A DNA stretch of 64,000 nt from Saprospiraceae bacterium (GCA_020628095.1 JAHDFP010000008.1:1-64000), one strand, 5' to 3'. Positions 17,678-27,390 are shown, counted from the first letter of the stretch. Translations and numbers: made by a program. The notes: generated by a model from the letters alone, not told the origin.

Positions 17678-20600
17678 ATGAAACGAATACTAAAAATACT
17701 GATATGGATAATTGTGGGTCTGATGATCGCATTGTTTTTAGTCCCACTACTATTCAAAGGTCAATTACTGGATGCCGTCAAAAAAACGGTTAACGAACAA
17801 ATCAATGCCAAGGTAGAATTCGCGGATGCCGACCTGCATCTGTTCAAAGATTTTCCCCGTATCTCTCTAGTGATAGATAGTCTGGATGTCACGGGTGTCG
17901 ATTATTTTGAAGGCGAAAAACTGATGACGGCCTCAGAGGTCTATTTCTCCACAGATTTCAAATCTGTGCTCAAGTCCGATGAAGGGATGACCATATATAA
18001 GATACACCTAGACGAACCAGTCATCAATCTACGCGTAGACAAATCAGGCATGGCGAACTGGGACATTACCAAGACAGAGGCGGCAGAAGAGAGCGGTAGG
18101 TCCTCCGTATTCGGTAATATAGAAAGGTATGAAATTATAGATGGTTCTCTCTACTATACAGATGAGGCGGCAGACATGTCTATTGCATTGCAAGATGTTG
18201 ACCATCTGGGTCGTGGGAGTTTCAGAGATATCATATTTGACCTGAAGACTCAGACCAAAGTAAATGATCTCGATGTTACCTATGGTAAGATTCCTTATCT
18301 GTCTAACGCGGTCGTAGACGCCGATGTACAATTGGGTATTGACCTGAATAAGAACTCTTATACTTTCCAAAATAACTCTGTTGCCCTTAATGGCATAGAC
18401 CTCTCCTTTGAGGGTAACACAACACTCTTGGATGAGGGTATAGATATGGACTTATCCTTTAAGGCACTCAATAGCAATGTCACCTCCGTGCTATCGCTCA
18501 TACCGACAGTCTACAACGACATGTATGACGGTATCGAGTCGAGAGGTACGGGTTCTCTGACGGGTTATGTCAAAGGCATTTATAACTCAGAAAAAAATCA
18601 ATTTCCCGCGCTGGGTGTAGACATCGACATCGTGGATGGCTTCGTCAAGTATCCTGACCTACCGCTACCGATCAAAGACATCTTGCTCGCCACCGTTATC
18701 AAGGCCCGCCAAGGCAACTGGTCTGATTTGGTCGTTGATGTATCCAGATTTAATTTTATGGTGCAGGATGATCCTGTCTCAGGGGCACTTAATATTTCTA
18801 ATATAAAAAATGACCCTACTATAGACGGAAATATAGAAGGCGCTATAGACCTCAAAAACATGTCTAAGGCATACCCTTTTACAGATATAGATATGTCATC
18901 AGGTAAAGTAGACGGACGCGTCAGAATCAACGCCACACAAAGCGATATAGAAAACAAAAGATATGGCAACATCACCTTAGAAGGTAACGCCAAGGTGACA
19001 GACGTAGACCTGGAATATGATGACCGCATAGATCTGAAAGTGTCGCAAGCGACAACCGCTTTCAGCCCACGAGATATTAAGACGACAATAACTAATGGTA
19101 CATTAGGTAATACAGACCTCAATGGCAGCATCTCGATCACTGATCCGCTCAAGGTTATGACGGATGATCCGACTCTGGACATGCGCTATGATCTCAGCAG
19201 TAACAGATTAGACCTGGATGAGCTGATGTCTCTATCAGCAGCGGATACAACAACCGTAACTGAGACAGCACCGACAGCTTACAATATAAATGCGCAAGGC
19301 AAATACGCCGCAGAAGAGGTTATATACGAAGACTATACGCTGTCCAAACTAAGAACGGATGCCAACCTAACCAGTAACCGTCTGGATATCAGCGGTGCCA
19401 ATATCAAGCTGGATGACTCTTCGCTGAGTCTACGAGGGCAGCTAGACAATGTGATGGATTATGTTATGAATGATGATACACTCACAGGTAATCTATACTT
19501 AGATGGGACAAGTATCAACTCTAACAAGTACATCAACGAATCCGAAAACACAACGGAAGTAGAACAAGTCATCCCCGTCCCTAAGAATATGAAGCTCGAC
19601 ATCTACGCCGATATCAAGAGCCTCATCTATGACAAGTACGAACTGAAAAATATAGATGGCAAGATCAATCTGGAGGATGGCGTCGCCTCTCTCATAGATG
19701 GTAGCGCACAATTATTCAATGGTCAGGTTAACTTCGAAGGGACGTATAATACCTTCGATATAGACAAGCCCGTGTTTGACTTTAAGTATGATATGAGTGA
19801 GTTGAAATTCGAGGAGATGTTTGAGAATAGTAGTTCTTTCAAAATTCTTGCGCCTTTCGCAGAATATATAGATGGGGTATTTAATTCGACGCTAGTGATT
19901 AATGGGCCATTGACTAAGGACATGATGCCTGATTTACTTAAGATAGATGCCTCCGGTTACATGGAGACGCTCAATGGCAAGATCAAAGATTTCAAGCCTC
20001 TCAAGGTGATCAGCGAAAGCCTCGGTCTGGAGTCACTAAAGAATTTTGATCTTAAAGATTCCAAAAACTGGTTTGAGGTCAAGGAGGGTTTTGTCATACT
20101 CAAGGATCATGACTATAATGTGGAAGACATGATATTTACAGTCGGTGGAAGACACTCCATCGATCAAAAACTGGACTATCTTATCAAAGCCAAAATACCC
20201 CGAGAAAAACTGAATGCCGCACAGCTGGGTAAAACACTGGAGATGGGTATGACTAAAATAGAGCAGGAAGCCAAGAGCAGAGGCGTCAATATATCATTGG
20301 GTGAATTTATCTATCTGGATATATTCCTGACGGGGTCGGTTACTAATCCTAAGGTCAAAATCATCCCTGTGGGATCAGGTGGCAAAACGCTAAAAGAAGT
20401 CGTCAGCGATGAGGTCAATAAGCAAGTGGACAACCTTAAGGACACCATATCAGAAGAAGTCGATAAGCGCACAGAAGTCCTGAAGGACACGGTCAACAAG
20501 GTCATACAAACCAAGGCAGATTCTGCCAGAGCCGTCGTCGAAGAAAAGGTCAACGAAGAAAAGGATAAAGTCCTCGGCAAACTCGGCGATTCTGCCAAAG

Positions 20601-20767
20601 AAAAGCTCGATTCTACCATAGCTGGTGGAGTGGTCGATAGCTTAAAAGATAAGGTAGATGACAAAATAGGTGATATCCTGGGTAACACAGGTCAGTCAGA
20701 AGTTGATTCCATTAAATCTAAGATCAAAGACTGGAACATATTCAAGAAAAAGAAAAAAGACAACTAA
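17678..20767 (+). CDS. AsmA-family inner-membrane-anchored protein
   Basis: 1029 residues. One N-terminal membrane helix (about 5-27, ILKILIWIIVGLMIALFLVPLLF) is followed by a long periplasmic beta-rich region typical of AsmA/TamB-like proteins, which form lipid-transfer bridges between the membranes; FADADLHLFKDFPRISLVIDSLDV near 48-70 is the family-like opening and the AsmA C-terminal region spans about 620-900. The last 130 residues are a highly charged Lys/Asp/Glu/Val-rich helical stretch with repeated 11-residue-like patterns (QVDNLKDTISEEVDKR, VLKDTVNKV, KVDDKIGDILG), ending in a KKKKKD tail. It is a single-gene unit with a long 5' region and lies upstream of the trp leader. Confidence 0.82.
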   Translation: MKRILKILIWIIVGLMIALFLVPLLFKGQLLDAVKKTVNEQINAKVEFADADLHLFKDFPRISLVIDSLDVTGVDYFEGEKLMTASEVYFSTDFKSVLKSDEGMTIYKIHLDEPVINLRVDKSGMANWDITKTEAAEESGRSSVFGNIERYEIIDGSLYYTDEAADMSIALQDVDHLGRGSFRDIIFDLKTQTKVNDLDVTYGKIPYLSNAVVDADVQLGIDLNKNSYTFQNNSVALNGIDLSFEGNTTLLDEGIDMDLSFKALNSNVTSVLSLIPTVYNDMYDGIESRGTGSLTGYVKGIYNSEKNQFPALGVDIDIVDGFVKYPDLPLPIKDILLATVIKARQGNWSDLVVDVSRFNFMVQDDPVSGALNISNIKNDPTIDGNIEGAIDLKNMSKAYPFTDIDMSSGKVDGRVRINATQSDIENKRYGNITLEGNAKVTDVDLEYDDRIDLKVSQATTAFSPRDIKTTITNGTLGNTDLNGSISITDPLKVMTDDPTLDMRYDLSSNRLDLDELMSLSAADTTTVTETAPTAYNINAQGKYAAEEVIYEDYTLSKLRTDANLTSNRLDISGANIKLDDSSLSLRGQLDNVMDYVMNDDTLTGNLYLDGTSINSNKYINESENTTEVEQVIPVPKNMKLDIYADIKSLIYDKYELKNIDGKINLEDGVASLIDGSAQLFNGQVNFEGTYNTFDIDKPVFDFKYDMSELKFEEMFENSSSFKILAPFAEYIDGVFNSTLVINGPLTKDMMPDLLKIDASGYMETLNGKIKDFKPLKVISESLGLESLKNFDLKDSKNWFEVKEGFVILKDHDYNVEDMIFTVGGRHSIDQKLDYLIKAKIPREKLNAAQLGKTLEMGMTKIEQEAKSRGVNISLGEFIYLDIFLTGSVTNPKVKIIPVGSGGKTLKEVVSDEVNKQVDNLKDTISEEVDKRTEVLKDTVNKVIQTKADSARAVVEEKVNEEKDKVLGKLGDSAKEKLDSTIAGGVVDSLKDKVDDKIGDILGNTGQSEVDSIKSKIKDWNIFKKKKKDN

Positions 20768-20834
20768 GGACTTCTGGATATATTAATTAGAAAATGGAAT
20801 AGTTATAAAAAAATATTTTTTATAGATTTACAGC

Positions 20835-20900
20835 ATGATTAAAAGTTTAAATAATAATTGGTGGTGGCACTTACGATCTTCGCATAGAGAGGAAATGTAA
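20835..20900 (+). CDS. trpL: trp operon leader peptide (TrpL-like)
   Basis: A 21-codon ORF (ATG 20835, TAA 20898-20900) encoding MIKSLNNNWWWHLRSS followed by HREEM. The three consecutive TGG codons at 20859-20867 would stall the ribosome when charged tRNA-Trp is scarce. It sits 106 bases upstream of trpE and just before a hairpin terminator, the classic layout of translation-mediated attenuation. The ORF is too short to be found by length alone; position, Trp run and downstream structures together make it convincing. Confidence 0.9.
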   Translation: MIKSLNNNWWWHLRSSHREEM

Positions 20901-20962
20901 GCGAACGCCGATATTTAATAATATATATGGCTTGCCGAATTTCCGGTGAGCCATTTTTTTTT
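20879..20962 (+). promoter_or_regulatory. trp operon attenuator: pause, antiterminator and terminator hairpins
   Basis: Terminator: ATGGCTTGCCG (20927-20937) pairs with CGGTGAGCCAT (20944-20954) with a 2x2 internal mismatch, followed by nine Ts (20954-20962). Antiterminator candidate: GCC plus ATAT (20907-20914) pairs with ATAT plus GGC (up to 20931), which would consume the left arm of the terminator. Pause hairpin candidate: TTCGC (20879-20883) with GCGAA (20901-20905), overlapping the leader stop. When the ribosome stalls on the Trp codons the middle pairing forms and trpE is transcribed; otherwise transcription stops. Confidence 0.88.
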
Positions 20963-21006
20963 GAAAGATTCCAAAATATGATCTTTCACTAATTATCGAA
21001 CTCAAC

Positions 21007-22389
21007 ATGATCTATACATATAAAGAAACCATATTACTATCTGATCTATATACGCCCGTCGGCTGCTATCTTAAGCTCCGACAAAAGTATCACCAGATAT
21101 TATTGCTAGAAAGTTCGGATTATTCCAGTAAGGAAAACAGTCGTTCTTTTCTCTGCTTGCAACCTCTGGAGAAAATAGAATTGGATAGAGAAAGTAGACT
21201 GAGCATTACAAATCAAAGCGGTAAGACAACTGAAAAGATAGATGCTCAAGCCTTCATACCAGCGCTTAACAGATTTAAGGATAACATACAGTGTGTGCCG
21301 AGTGGCGATACGGTTGGGCTATTCGGTTATACCTTTTATGAGGCGATACAGTATTTTGATAGTATACCATTAGACAAGAATAAAGAAGCCTACGATCTTC
21401 CGATTGCACGGTACGAATTATATAGATTCACTATATCTTTTGACCATCATCATAACGAACTGAAGATCATAGAACTCATCCCTGACGGCGAAGAAAGCCA
21501 AACCCAAAACCTTCTGGAACTACTCAACTATAAAGACCATCAGACCTATCGCTTTAGATGCACAGGAGAAGAAGAATCTAATATCAGTCCCGATCAGTAC
21601 AAGGATAACATCCGCACTGCTAAAGAACATTTGCAGCGCGGAGACATCTTTCAGATCGTACTATCCAGAAGATTCTCTCAGAAGTACACAGGCGATACGT
21701 TCAATGTCTACAGGACGCTACGATCTATTAATCCAAGTCCCTATCTCTACTATTTTGAGTATGGTGATTATCGGATATTCGGTTCTTCGCCAGAGGCTCA
21801 GTTAGTCATTAATGATACGACGGCAGAGATACACCCCATCGCTGGCACCTTTCGACGTACAGGCGACCAAAAGATAGACGAAGAAAAAGCCGAAGAGCTT
21901 AAAGAAGACCCTAAAGAAAATGCAGAACATGTCATGCTCGTCGATCTTGCAAGAAATGATCTTAGCAAACATGCTCACAGCGTCACGGTCAAAAAATATA
22001 AGGAGGTCCAATATTTCAGTCATGTGATCCATCTGACCTCACTCGTAGAAGGAAAGCTACGTGACAAAACCGAGGCACTCAATATATATGCCGATACCTT
22101 CCCAGCAGGTACACTGAGCGGCGCACCCAAATACCGCGCCATGGAAATCATAGACAACTTAGAGACAACGCATCGCGGATACTATGGCGGTGCTATCGGC
22201 ATGATCGGTCTGGGCGGAAATATTAATCACGCCATATTGATCAGATCGTTTTTAGCCTATAAGAATACATTATACTATCAGGCCGGAGCAGGAATCGTCA
22301 TGGATTCCGATCCCGCCAGCGAACTACAAGAGGTCAATAACAAATTAGGCGCGCTCAAATTAGCCATCAAAAAAGCAGAGGAGATATAA
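21007..22389 (+). CDS. trpE: Anthranilate synthase component I
   Basis: 460 residues; converts chorismate to anthranilate using ammonia from TrpG. The chorismate-binding domain shows GDIFQIVLSRRF near 212-223, PSPYLYYFEYG near 243-253, GSSPE near 259-263, PIAGTFRRTG near 277-286, HVMLVDLARNDL near 309-320, and FPAGTLSGAPKYRAMEII near 364-381. First gene of trpEGDCFBA, controlled by the upstream attenuator. The short length relative to many TrpE proteins reflects a compact N-terminal domain; the N terminus also has the LLESSD/S feedback-type motif (about 33-38). Confidence 0.96.
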   Translation: MIYTYKETILLSDLYTPVGCYLKLRQKYHQILLLESSDYSSKENSRSFLCLQPLEKIELDRESRLSITNQSGKTTEKIDAQAFIPALNRFKDNIQCVPSGDTVGLFGYTFYEAIQYFDSIPLDKNKEAYDLPIARYELYRFTISFDHHHNELKIIELIPDGEESQTQNLLELLNYKDHQTYRFRCTGEEESNISPDQYKDNIRTAKEHLQRGDIFQIVLSRRFSQKYTGDTFNVYRTLRSINPSPYLYYFEYGDYRIFGSSPEAQLVINDTTAEIHPIAGTFRRTGDQKIDEEKAEELKEDPKENAEHVMLVDLARNDLSKHAHSVTVKKYKEVQYFSHVIHLTSLVEGKLRDKTEALNIYADTFPAGTLSGAPKYRAMEIIDNLETTHRGYYGGAIGMIGLGGNINHAILIRSFLAYKNTLYYQAGAGIVMDSDPASELQEVNNKLGALKLAIKKAEEI

Positions 22390-22400
22390 CAACGCAGAAG

Positions 22401-22973
22401 ATGAAAAAAGACATTGTTATCATAGATAATTACGATTCGTTCACCTATAATCTGGTGCATGCCGTAGAAGAACTTATCGACCAGAAAATAGATGTGTATA
22501 GGAATGATGAGATCAGCACCGCTGAATGCGACCGCTACGACTATATCATCATATCACCAGGCCCTGGCATACCAGAAGAATCAGGTAACACCCTCGACAT
22601 CATACAGACCTATATGTCTACCAAGAAAATCTTTGGTGTGTGTCTGGGTCTACAAGCTCTTGTTGTCGCCATGGGCGGTAAGCTGAAAAATCTTTCTCGG
22701 GTGTTACACGGCATAGAGACGCAGATGTATATCAATGAGCCTTCTCCAATATATGCAGGCATTAGTACGCCATTCGTCGCAGGTCGTTATCATTCTTGGG
22801 TAGCAGATAAAGATGCGTTACCTGATGGCTTAGTCGTAGATTGTGTCGATGGTGATGGAGAGATCATGGGCCTCAGACACGTTAACTACCCTGTATACGC
22901 CGTACAGTTTCATCCAGAATCCATTATGACACCTGACGGCAATACGATGATCCATAACTTCCTCAATCTATAA
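22401..22973 (+). CDS. trpG: Anthranilate synthase component II (glutamine amidotransferase)
   Basis: 190 residues, class I glutamine amidotransferase. NYDSFTYNLVH near 9-19, ISPGPGIPEESG near 51-62, nucleophile cysteine in GVCLGLQAL near 77-84, and FHPESIMT near 172-179 with the catalytic His and Glu. Supplies ammonia to TrpE. It starts 11 bases after trpE and ends 2 bases before trpD. It could in principle also serve aminodeoxychorismate synthase, but the operon position favours tryptophan. Confidence 0.96.
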   Translation: MKKDIVIIDNYDSFTYNLVHAVEELIDQKIDVYRNDEISTAECDRYDYIIISPGPGIPEESGNTLDIIQTYMSTKKIFGVCLGLQALVVAMGGKLKNLSRVLHGIETQMYINEPSPIYAGISTPFVAGRYHSWVADKDALPDGLVVDCVDGDGEIMGLRHVNYPVYAVQFHPESIMTPDGNTMIHNFLNL

Positions 22974-22975
22974 CG

Positions 22976-23971
22976 ATGAAAAAAATACTTAATCATCTGT
23001 TCGCCCATAACAAGTTGACTAAAGAACAGTCGCGTACGCTCTTACTGGAAATATCAGAAGGTAAATATAATGAGGCGCAAGTTGCTGTATTCATGGGTGT
23101 GTATATGATGCGCTCTGTGACTGTGGAGGAGCTGGAAGGATTTAGAGATGCATTACTGGAGCTTTGTGTTCCTATAGATTTTGGCGGTGTTACGTCTACT
23201 GACCTATGTGGCACAGGTGGCGATGGGAAGAATACGTTCAATATTTCGACGACGACCTCATTCGTGCTGGCTGGGGCTGGTTACAAGGTAACCAAACATG
23301 GTAACTATGGCGTCTCCTCCATCTGCGGATCATCTAATGTGATGGAGCATCTAGGTTATAAATTCACCAATGACGCCGATACACTCAGAAAGCAACTTGA
23401 GGAGACCAACATCTGCCTGCTACACGCTCCCCTATTTCACCCTGCCATGAAATATGTCGCACCGATAAGACGAGCTTTGGGTGTCAAGACGTTCTTTAAC
23501 ATGCTGGGGCCATTGGTCAATCCAGTGCAGCCCTCACATCAGACAGTAGGCGTCTATAGTTTAGAGTTAGCGACTCTATATCAACACTTATTCCAAGCGC
23601 ATGGTCGACAGTGTACGATCATCCATGCCCTGGATGGCTATGACGAGATTAGTCTGACGGATAAGGCGATTTGTTTTTCTGACGAAGGAGAGCAGTTAGT
23701 CGATGCGCATTCGTTCGACACCGAGACTCTTAATCCAGCAGACATCTATGGTGGTGACACGATAGAAGAAGCCTCCAAAATATTAGTCAATGTACTACAG
23801 GATAATTGCACCGCTGCACAAAAGGAAGTGGTGCTGGCTAATGCGGCTTTAGCCATTAACAATATGTCACCCGAAAAATCATTGGTCGAATGTAAACTTA
23901 TCGCTCAGGAATCCATTGAAAGTGGAAAGGCTTACAAGTCATTAGATCAACTGGTACAGATGTCTAATTAG
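22976..23971 (+). CDS. trpD: Anthranilate phosphoribosyltransferase
   Basis: 331 residues; adds phosphoribose from PRPP to anthranilate. Signature CGTGGDGKNTFNIST near 79-93, KHGNYGVSS near 106-114, and FFNMLGPLVNP near 176-186 with the conserved GPL(V)NP. Third gene of the operon. It ends 65 bases before trpC; that gap is A-rich with short GATGA-A repeats but shows no hairpin. Confidence 0.96.
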   Translation: MKKILNHLFAHNKLTKEQSRTLLLEISEGKYNEAQVAVFMGVYMMRSVTVEELEGFRDALLELCVPIDFGGVTSTDLCGTGGDGKNTFNISTTTSFVLAGAGYKVTKHGNYGVSSICGSSNVMEHLGYKFTNDADTLRKQLEETNICLLHAPLFHPAMKYVAPIRRALGVKTFFNMLGPLVNPVQPSHQTVGVYSLELATLYQHLFQAHGRQCTIIHALDGYDEISLTDKAICFSDEGEQLVDAHSFDTETLNPADIYGGDTIEEASKILVNVLQDNCTAAQKEVVLANAALAINNMSPEKSLVECKLIAQESIESGKAYKSLDQLVQMSN

Positions 23972-24036
23972 TTATAATAAAGAAGATGAAAGATGAAAAA
24001 TTAAAGATGACAATCTTACAACTTGAGTTATAAAAC

Positions 24037-24837
24037 ATGAAGAACATATTAGATCAAATAGTTGCTTATAAACACAAAGAGGTCGCACAAAGAAAAGCAG
24101 AACTACCTCTTGACCTATTAAAATCCAAAAAGCTGATGAGGCGTGAGACCATATCTCTAAAAGACAGCCTCAAGAATAACCAATGCGGAATCATAGCAGA
24201 ACACAAACGCGCCTCTCCATCTAAAGGTCTCATCAACGACTACAACATACCTCCTGCAGAGATTGCTATAGGCTACGAAAAAGGTGGTGCATCGGCCATC
24301 TCTGTATTGACTGATGAGAAATTTTTCCAGGCTCAGCCCGAGGATATCCATAATATCCGACGCGCCACCTCACTACCCATCTTACGTAAAGAGTTTATAA
24401 TAGATAATTATCAGATCATCGAGGCCAAATCCTTAGGAGCAGATGCGATACTATTGATCGCTGCCGTTCTGTCCAAAGACGAAATACAAGAGTACACAAG
24501 GGCCGCTCATGACTTAGGTCTGGAGGTACTTTTAGAGATACACGAAGCGCAGGAACTGGAAAAAGTACCATACGACTTGGATGTTATCGGTATCAACAAT
24601 CGTAATCTGAAAACTTTTGAAGTGGACTTTGAGCATTCTCTGAGATTATGTGATCTACTGCCTAAGGAATTAACAAAAATATCTGAAAGCGGCATATCAG
24701 ACCCTAAGACTATACAGCATCTTCAGAGTGCGGGTTTCGAGGGATTTCTCATTGGGGAGACCTTTATGAAAACAGAAGACCCGGGGACAACGTGCGAGAA
24801 TTTTATTGCCGCCATAGAAGAGTTAAGTACGGTATGA
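24037..24837 (+). CDS. trpC: Indole-3-glycerol-phosphate synthase
   Basis: 266 residues, TIM barrel. AEHKRASPSKGLI (about 54-66), GASAISVLTD (about 87-96), LRKEFIIDNYQI (about 115-126), LGADAILLIAA, GINNRNLKTFEVD (about 186-198), SESGI, and GEFLIGETFM-like GFLIGETFM near the end are all family motifs. Converts carboxyphenylaminodeoxyribulose phosphate to indole-glycerol phosphate. Its stop TGA overlaps the trpF start in ATGA. Confidence 0.96.
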   Translation: MKNILDQIVAYKHKEVAQRKAELPLDLLKSKKLMRRETISLKDSLKNNQCGIIAEHKRASPSKGLINDYNIPPAEIAIGYEKGGASAISVLTDEKFFQAQPEDIHNIRRATSLPILRKEFIIDNYQIIEAKSLGADAILLIAAVLSKDEIQEYTRAAHDLGLEVLLEIHEAQELEKVPYDLDVIGINNRNLKTFEVDFEHSLRLCDLLPKELTKISESGISDPKTIQHLQSAGFEGFLIGETFMKTEDPGTTCENFIAAIEELSTV

Positions 24838-25445
24838 AAATCAAAGTCTGTGGCCTGAAATATCAAGATAATATCAATGCCCTCACAGGTATGAACATAG
24901 ATATGATAGGATATAATTTCTATCCACAAAGCAAACGCTATGTAGATATACGCCTATCACATAATAAAGATATAGCAGCCGTCGGTGTATTTGTAAAAGA
25001 AGAAATAGACACCGTCATCCATATAGCCAATACTTATAATCTATCCTACATACAATGTCATGGAGACGAGTCTGTAGACTATTGCAAGGAACTAAAAAAG
25101 CATCAAGGTGTAATCAAGGTATTCAGAGTAACCGAGGATTTTGACTTTAGTGTGACAGAGTTGTATTCATTTTGTGATTACTTTTTATTTGATACGCATA
25201 CAACAGCCTTTGGTGGAAGTGGTCACCAGTTTGATTGGGATACCTTAGATAAGTACAGAGGGACTGTTCCATTCTTATTAGCTGGTGGTATCGGTCCAGA
25301 AGATGCGGATAGATTAAGGCAAATTAAGCATCCACAATTTCTAGGTGTGGATATTAATTCAAAATTTGAATATGCCCCAGGACTTAAAAATATAGATCTG
25401 ATCCAGTCATTTGTAAAAGATATAAAACAAGTCAGCTATGACTAA
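24834..25445 (+). CDS. trpF: Phosphoribosylanthranilate isomerase
   Basis: 203 residues from the ATG at 24834, which overlaps the trpC stop by 4 bases; the family start MKIKVCGLKYQDNI fits there rather than at an ATG 42 bases upstream. Catalytic Cys is in KVCGLK (about residue 6) and the general acid Asp in LFDTHTTAFGGSGHQFDW near 120-137. AGGIGPEDADRLRQ and VDINSKFEYAPGLKN complete the phosphate-binding side. TIM barrel; operates between TrpD and TrpC. Confidence 0.95.
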   Translation: MKIKVCGLKYQDNINALTGMNIDMIGYNFYPQSKRYVDIRLSHNKDIAAVGVFVKEEIDTVIHIANTYNLSYIQCHGDESVDYCKELKKHQGVIKVFRVTEDFDFSVTELYSFCDYFLFDTHTTAFGGSGHQFDWDTLDKYRGTVPFLLAGGIGPEDADRLRQIKHPQFLGVDINSKFEYAPGLKNIDLIQSFVKDIKQVSYD

Positions 25446-26616
25446 TTATAAAATAAACAAACAGGGATTTTATGGAAAATTTGGGGGAGCCTTTATCCCA
25501 GAAATGCTCCACGCCAATATATCCAATCTTCAAAATCAATACCTGAAGATTATGGAAGACCCTGATTTTCAGAGACAGTTCAAAAAGCTACTAAGAGATT
25601 ATGTGGGGCGTCCGACCCCGCTATATTTTGCAGAACGATTATCCGCACACTACAATACACAGATTTATCTCAAAAGAGAAGACCTCTGCCATACTGGTGC
25701 GCATAAGATCAATAACACCATTGGGCAGATAATACTGGCTCAGAAATTAGGTAAAAGTAGAATCATTGCGGAGACAGGAGCAGGACAACATGGCGTTGCT
25801 ACCGCTACCGTGTGTGCCTTGATGGGAATAGAGTGCATCATATACATGGGCGAAAAAGATATAGAACGCCAAGCACCCAATGTCTCGCGCATGAAAATGC
25901 TCGGTGCAGAAGTAAGACCAGCAAAAAGCGGAAGCAAAACCCTCAAAGACGCCACTAACGAAGCCATACGCGACTGGATAGATAATCCAGTAGACACACA
26001 CTATATCATAGGCTCTGTCGTCGGGCCACACCCTTATCCAGACATGGTCGCCCGCTTCCAATCCGTTATTAGCGAAGAAATCCGCTATCAACTTATAGAC
26101 AAAACTGGCAAAGCCTATCCAGACCATATCATCGCCTGTGTCGGTGGCGGATCTAATGCGGCAGGCGCCATCTACCATTATATAGAAGAAAAGAATTGTA
26201 ACATCATATTATGTGAGGCCGCAGGCAAAGGCATAGATACGGATCATTCTGCTGCCACGAGCATCTTGGGTAGTCAAGGTATTATACATGGCAGCCTCAC
26301 CATACTGATGCAGGATCAAGAGGGTCAAATTACAGAGCCCTACTCCATATCGGCGGGGCTGGATTATCCTGGCATCGGTCCGTTACATGCCGCGCTGATA
26401 GATGGGCAACGCGCAGAAGTACATAGCGTGACCGATGACGAAGCCCTCAAAGCAGGATACCAATTATCAAAACTGGAAGGCATTATTCCTGCCCTAGAGA
26501 CGGCGCATGCTTTTGCCGTATTAGACAAGAGGTCATTCGATAAGGATGAGACGGTTGTAATTAATCTTTCTGGAAGAGGTGACAAAGACCTCAAAACATA
26601 TATCGCACACCTATAA
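25438..26616 (+). CDS. trpB: Tryptophan synthase beta chain
   Basis: 392 residues, PLP enzyme joining indole and serine. KFGGAFIPEML near 15-25, REDLCHTGAHKINN near 81-94 with the PLP lysine, AETGAGQHGVATATVCA near 110-126, GSVVGPHPYP near 192-201, CVGGGSNAAGAI near 230-241, and SAGLDYPGIGP near 302-312. It overlaps trpF by 8 bases and ends 3 bases before trpA, so alpha and beta subunits are translated in tandem. Confidence 0.97.
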   Translation: MTNYKINKQGFYGKFGGAFIPEMLHANISNLQNQYLKIMEDPDFQRQFKKLLRDYVGRPTPLYFAERLSAHYNTQIYLKREDLCHTGAHKINNTIGQIILAQKLGKSRIIAETGAGQHGVATATVCALMGIECIIYMGEKDIERQAPNVSRMKMLGAEVRPAKSGSKTLKDATNEAIRDWIDNPVDTHYIIGSVVGPHPYPDMVARFQSVISEEIRYQLIDKTGKAYPDHIIACVGGGSNAAGAIYHYIEEKNCNIILCEAAGKGIDTDHSAATSILGSQGIIHGSLTILMQDQEGQITEPYSISAGLDYPGIGPLHAALIDGQRAEVHSVTDDEALKAGYQLSKLEGIIPALETAHAFAVLDKRSFDKDETVVINLSGRGDKDLKTYIAHL

Positions 26617-26619
26617 GCC

Positions 26620-27390
26620 ATGAACCCAATAAGTCAACTATTCAAAAATAAAAAGGAACGGATACTTAATATCTACTTCACTGCAGGTTATCCTAACCTT
26701 GATGACACAACAGACATCATACTATCCCTACAGAAAGCAGGTGTAGACCTTATAGAAGTGGGCATCCCCTACTCTGACCCACTGGCTGACGGTACGACCA
26801 TACAAGACAGTAGTCAGACCGCACTCCATAACGGCATCAGTCTACAACTTGCCTTAGACCAAATAGAATCTATAAAAGATCAAGTGACCGTCCCACTTAT
26901 CGTTATGGGATACTATAATCAGTTCCTGCAATTTGGTATGGAGCAGTTTGTGCAGAGACTTGTCGCGTGCGGTATCTCTGGAGTCATCATCCCCGACCTC
27001 CCGATGGATTACTACGAATCTCATTACAAAGAATTATTCCAGTCTAATAACATCGCTGTTAATTTCCTCATCACACCCGAGACCTCACCACTCAGAATAC
27101 AAAAGGTCGATCAACTCAGCGAAGGCTTCATCTATATGGTGTCACGATCTTCTATTACTGGCGCAGCCAGTGATATCTCTGACGAGCAGAAACAATATTT
27201 TGAGCGCATCAGTAATATGCACCTCAATACTCCTCGTTTAATAGGGTTCGGTATACATGATAAGACATCTTTTGATATGGCTTGCCAGTATGTGCAGGGG
27301 GCAATTATTGGAAGTGCTTTTATTAGGTATTTGAAAGAGTATGGGGTTGAGGGGATTGGTGAGTTTGTGGATAGGATTTTTGATAATTGA
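26620..27390 (+). CDS. trpA: Tryptophan synthase alpha chain
   Basis: 256 residues, TIM barrel. FTAGYPNLDDT (about 19-29), catalytic Glu in DLIEVGIPYSDPLADG (about 44-59), MGYYNQFLQFG (about 100-110), IIPDLPMDY with catalytic Asp (about 126-134), and YMVSRSSITGA (about 176-186). Cleaves indole-glycerol phosphate. Last gene of the trp operon; no strong terminator was seen after it. Confidence 0.96.
   Translation: MNPISQLFKNKKERILNIYFTAGYPNLDDTTDIILSLQKAGVDLIEVGIPYSDPLADGTTIQDSSQTALHNGISLQLALDQIESIKDQVTVPLIVMGYYNQFLQFGMEQFVQRLVACGISGVIIPDLPMDYYESHYKELFQSNNIAVNFLITPETSPLRIQKVDQLSEGFIYMVSRSSITGAASDISDEQKQYFERISNMHLNTPRLIGFGIHDKTSFDMACQYVQGAIIGSAFIRYLKEYGVEGIGEFVDRIFDN

Noticed and set aside
20780-20834. 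Promoter for the trp leader
   Set aside because: TAGATTTA at 20823-20830 is close to TAnnTTTG but would start transcription at or after the leader ATG; no other convincing box was found.
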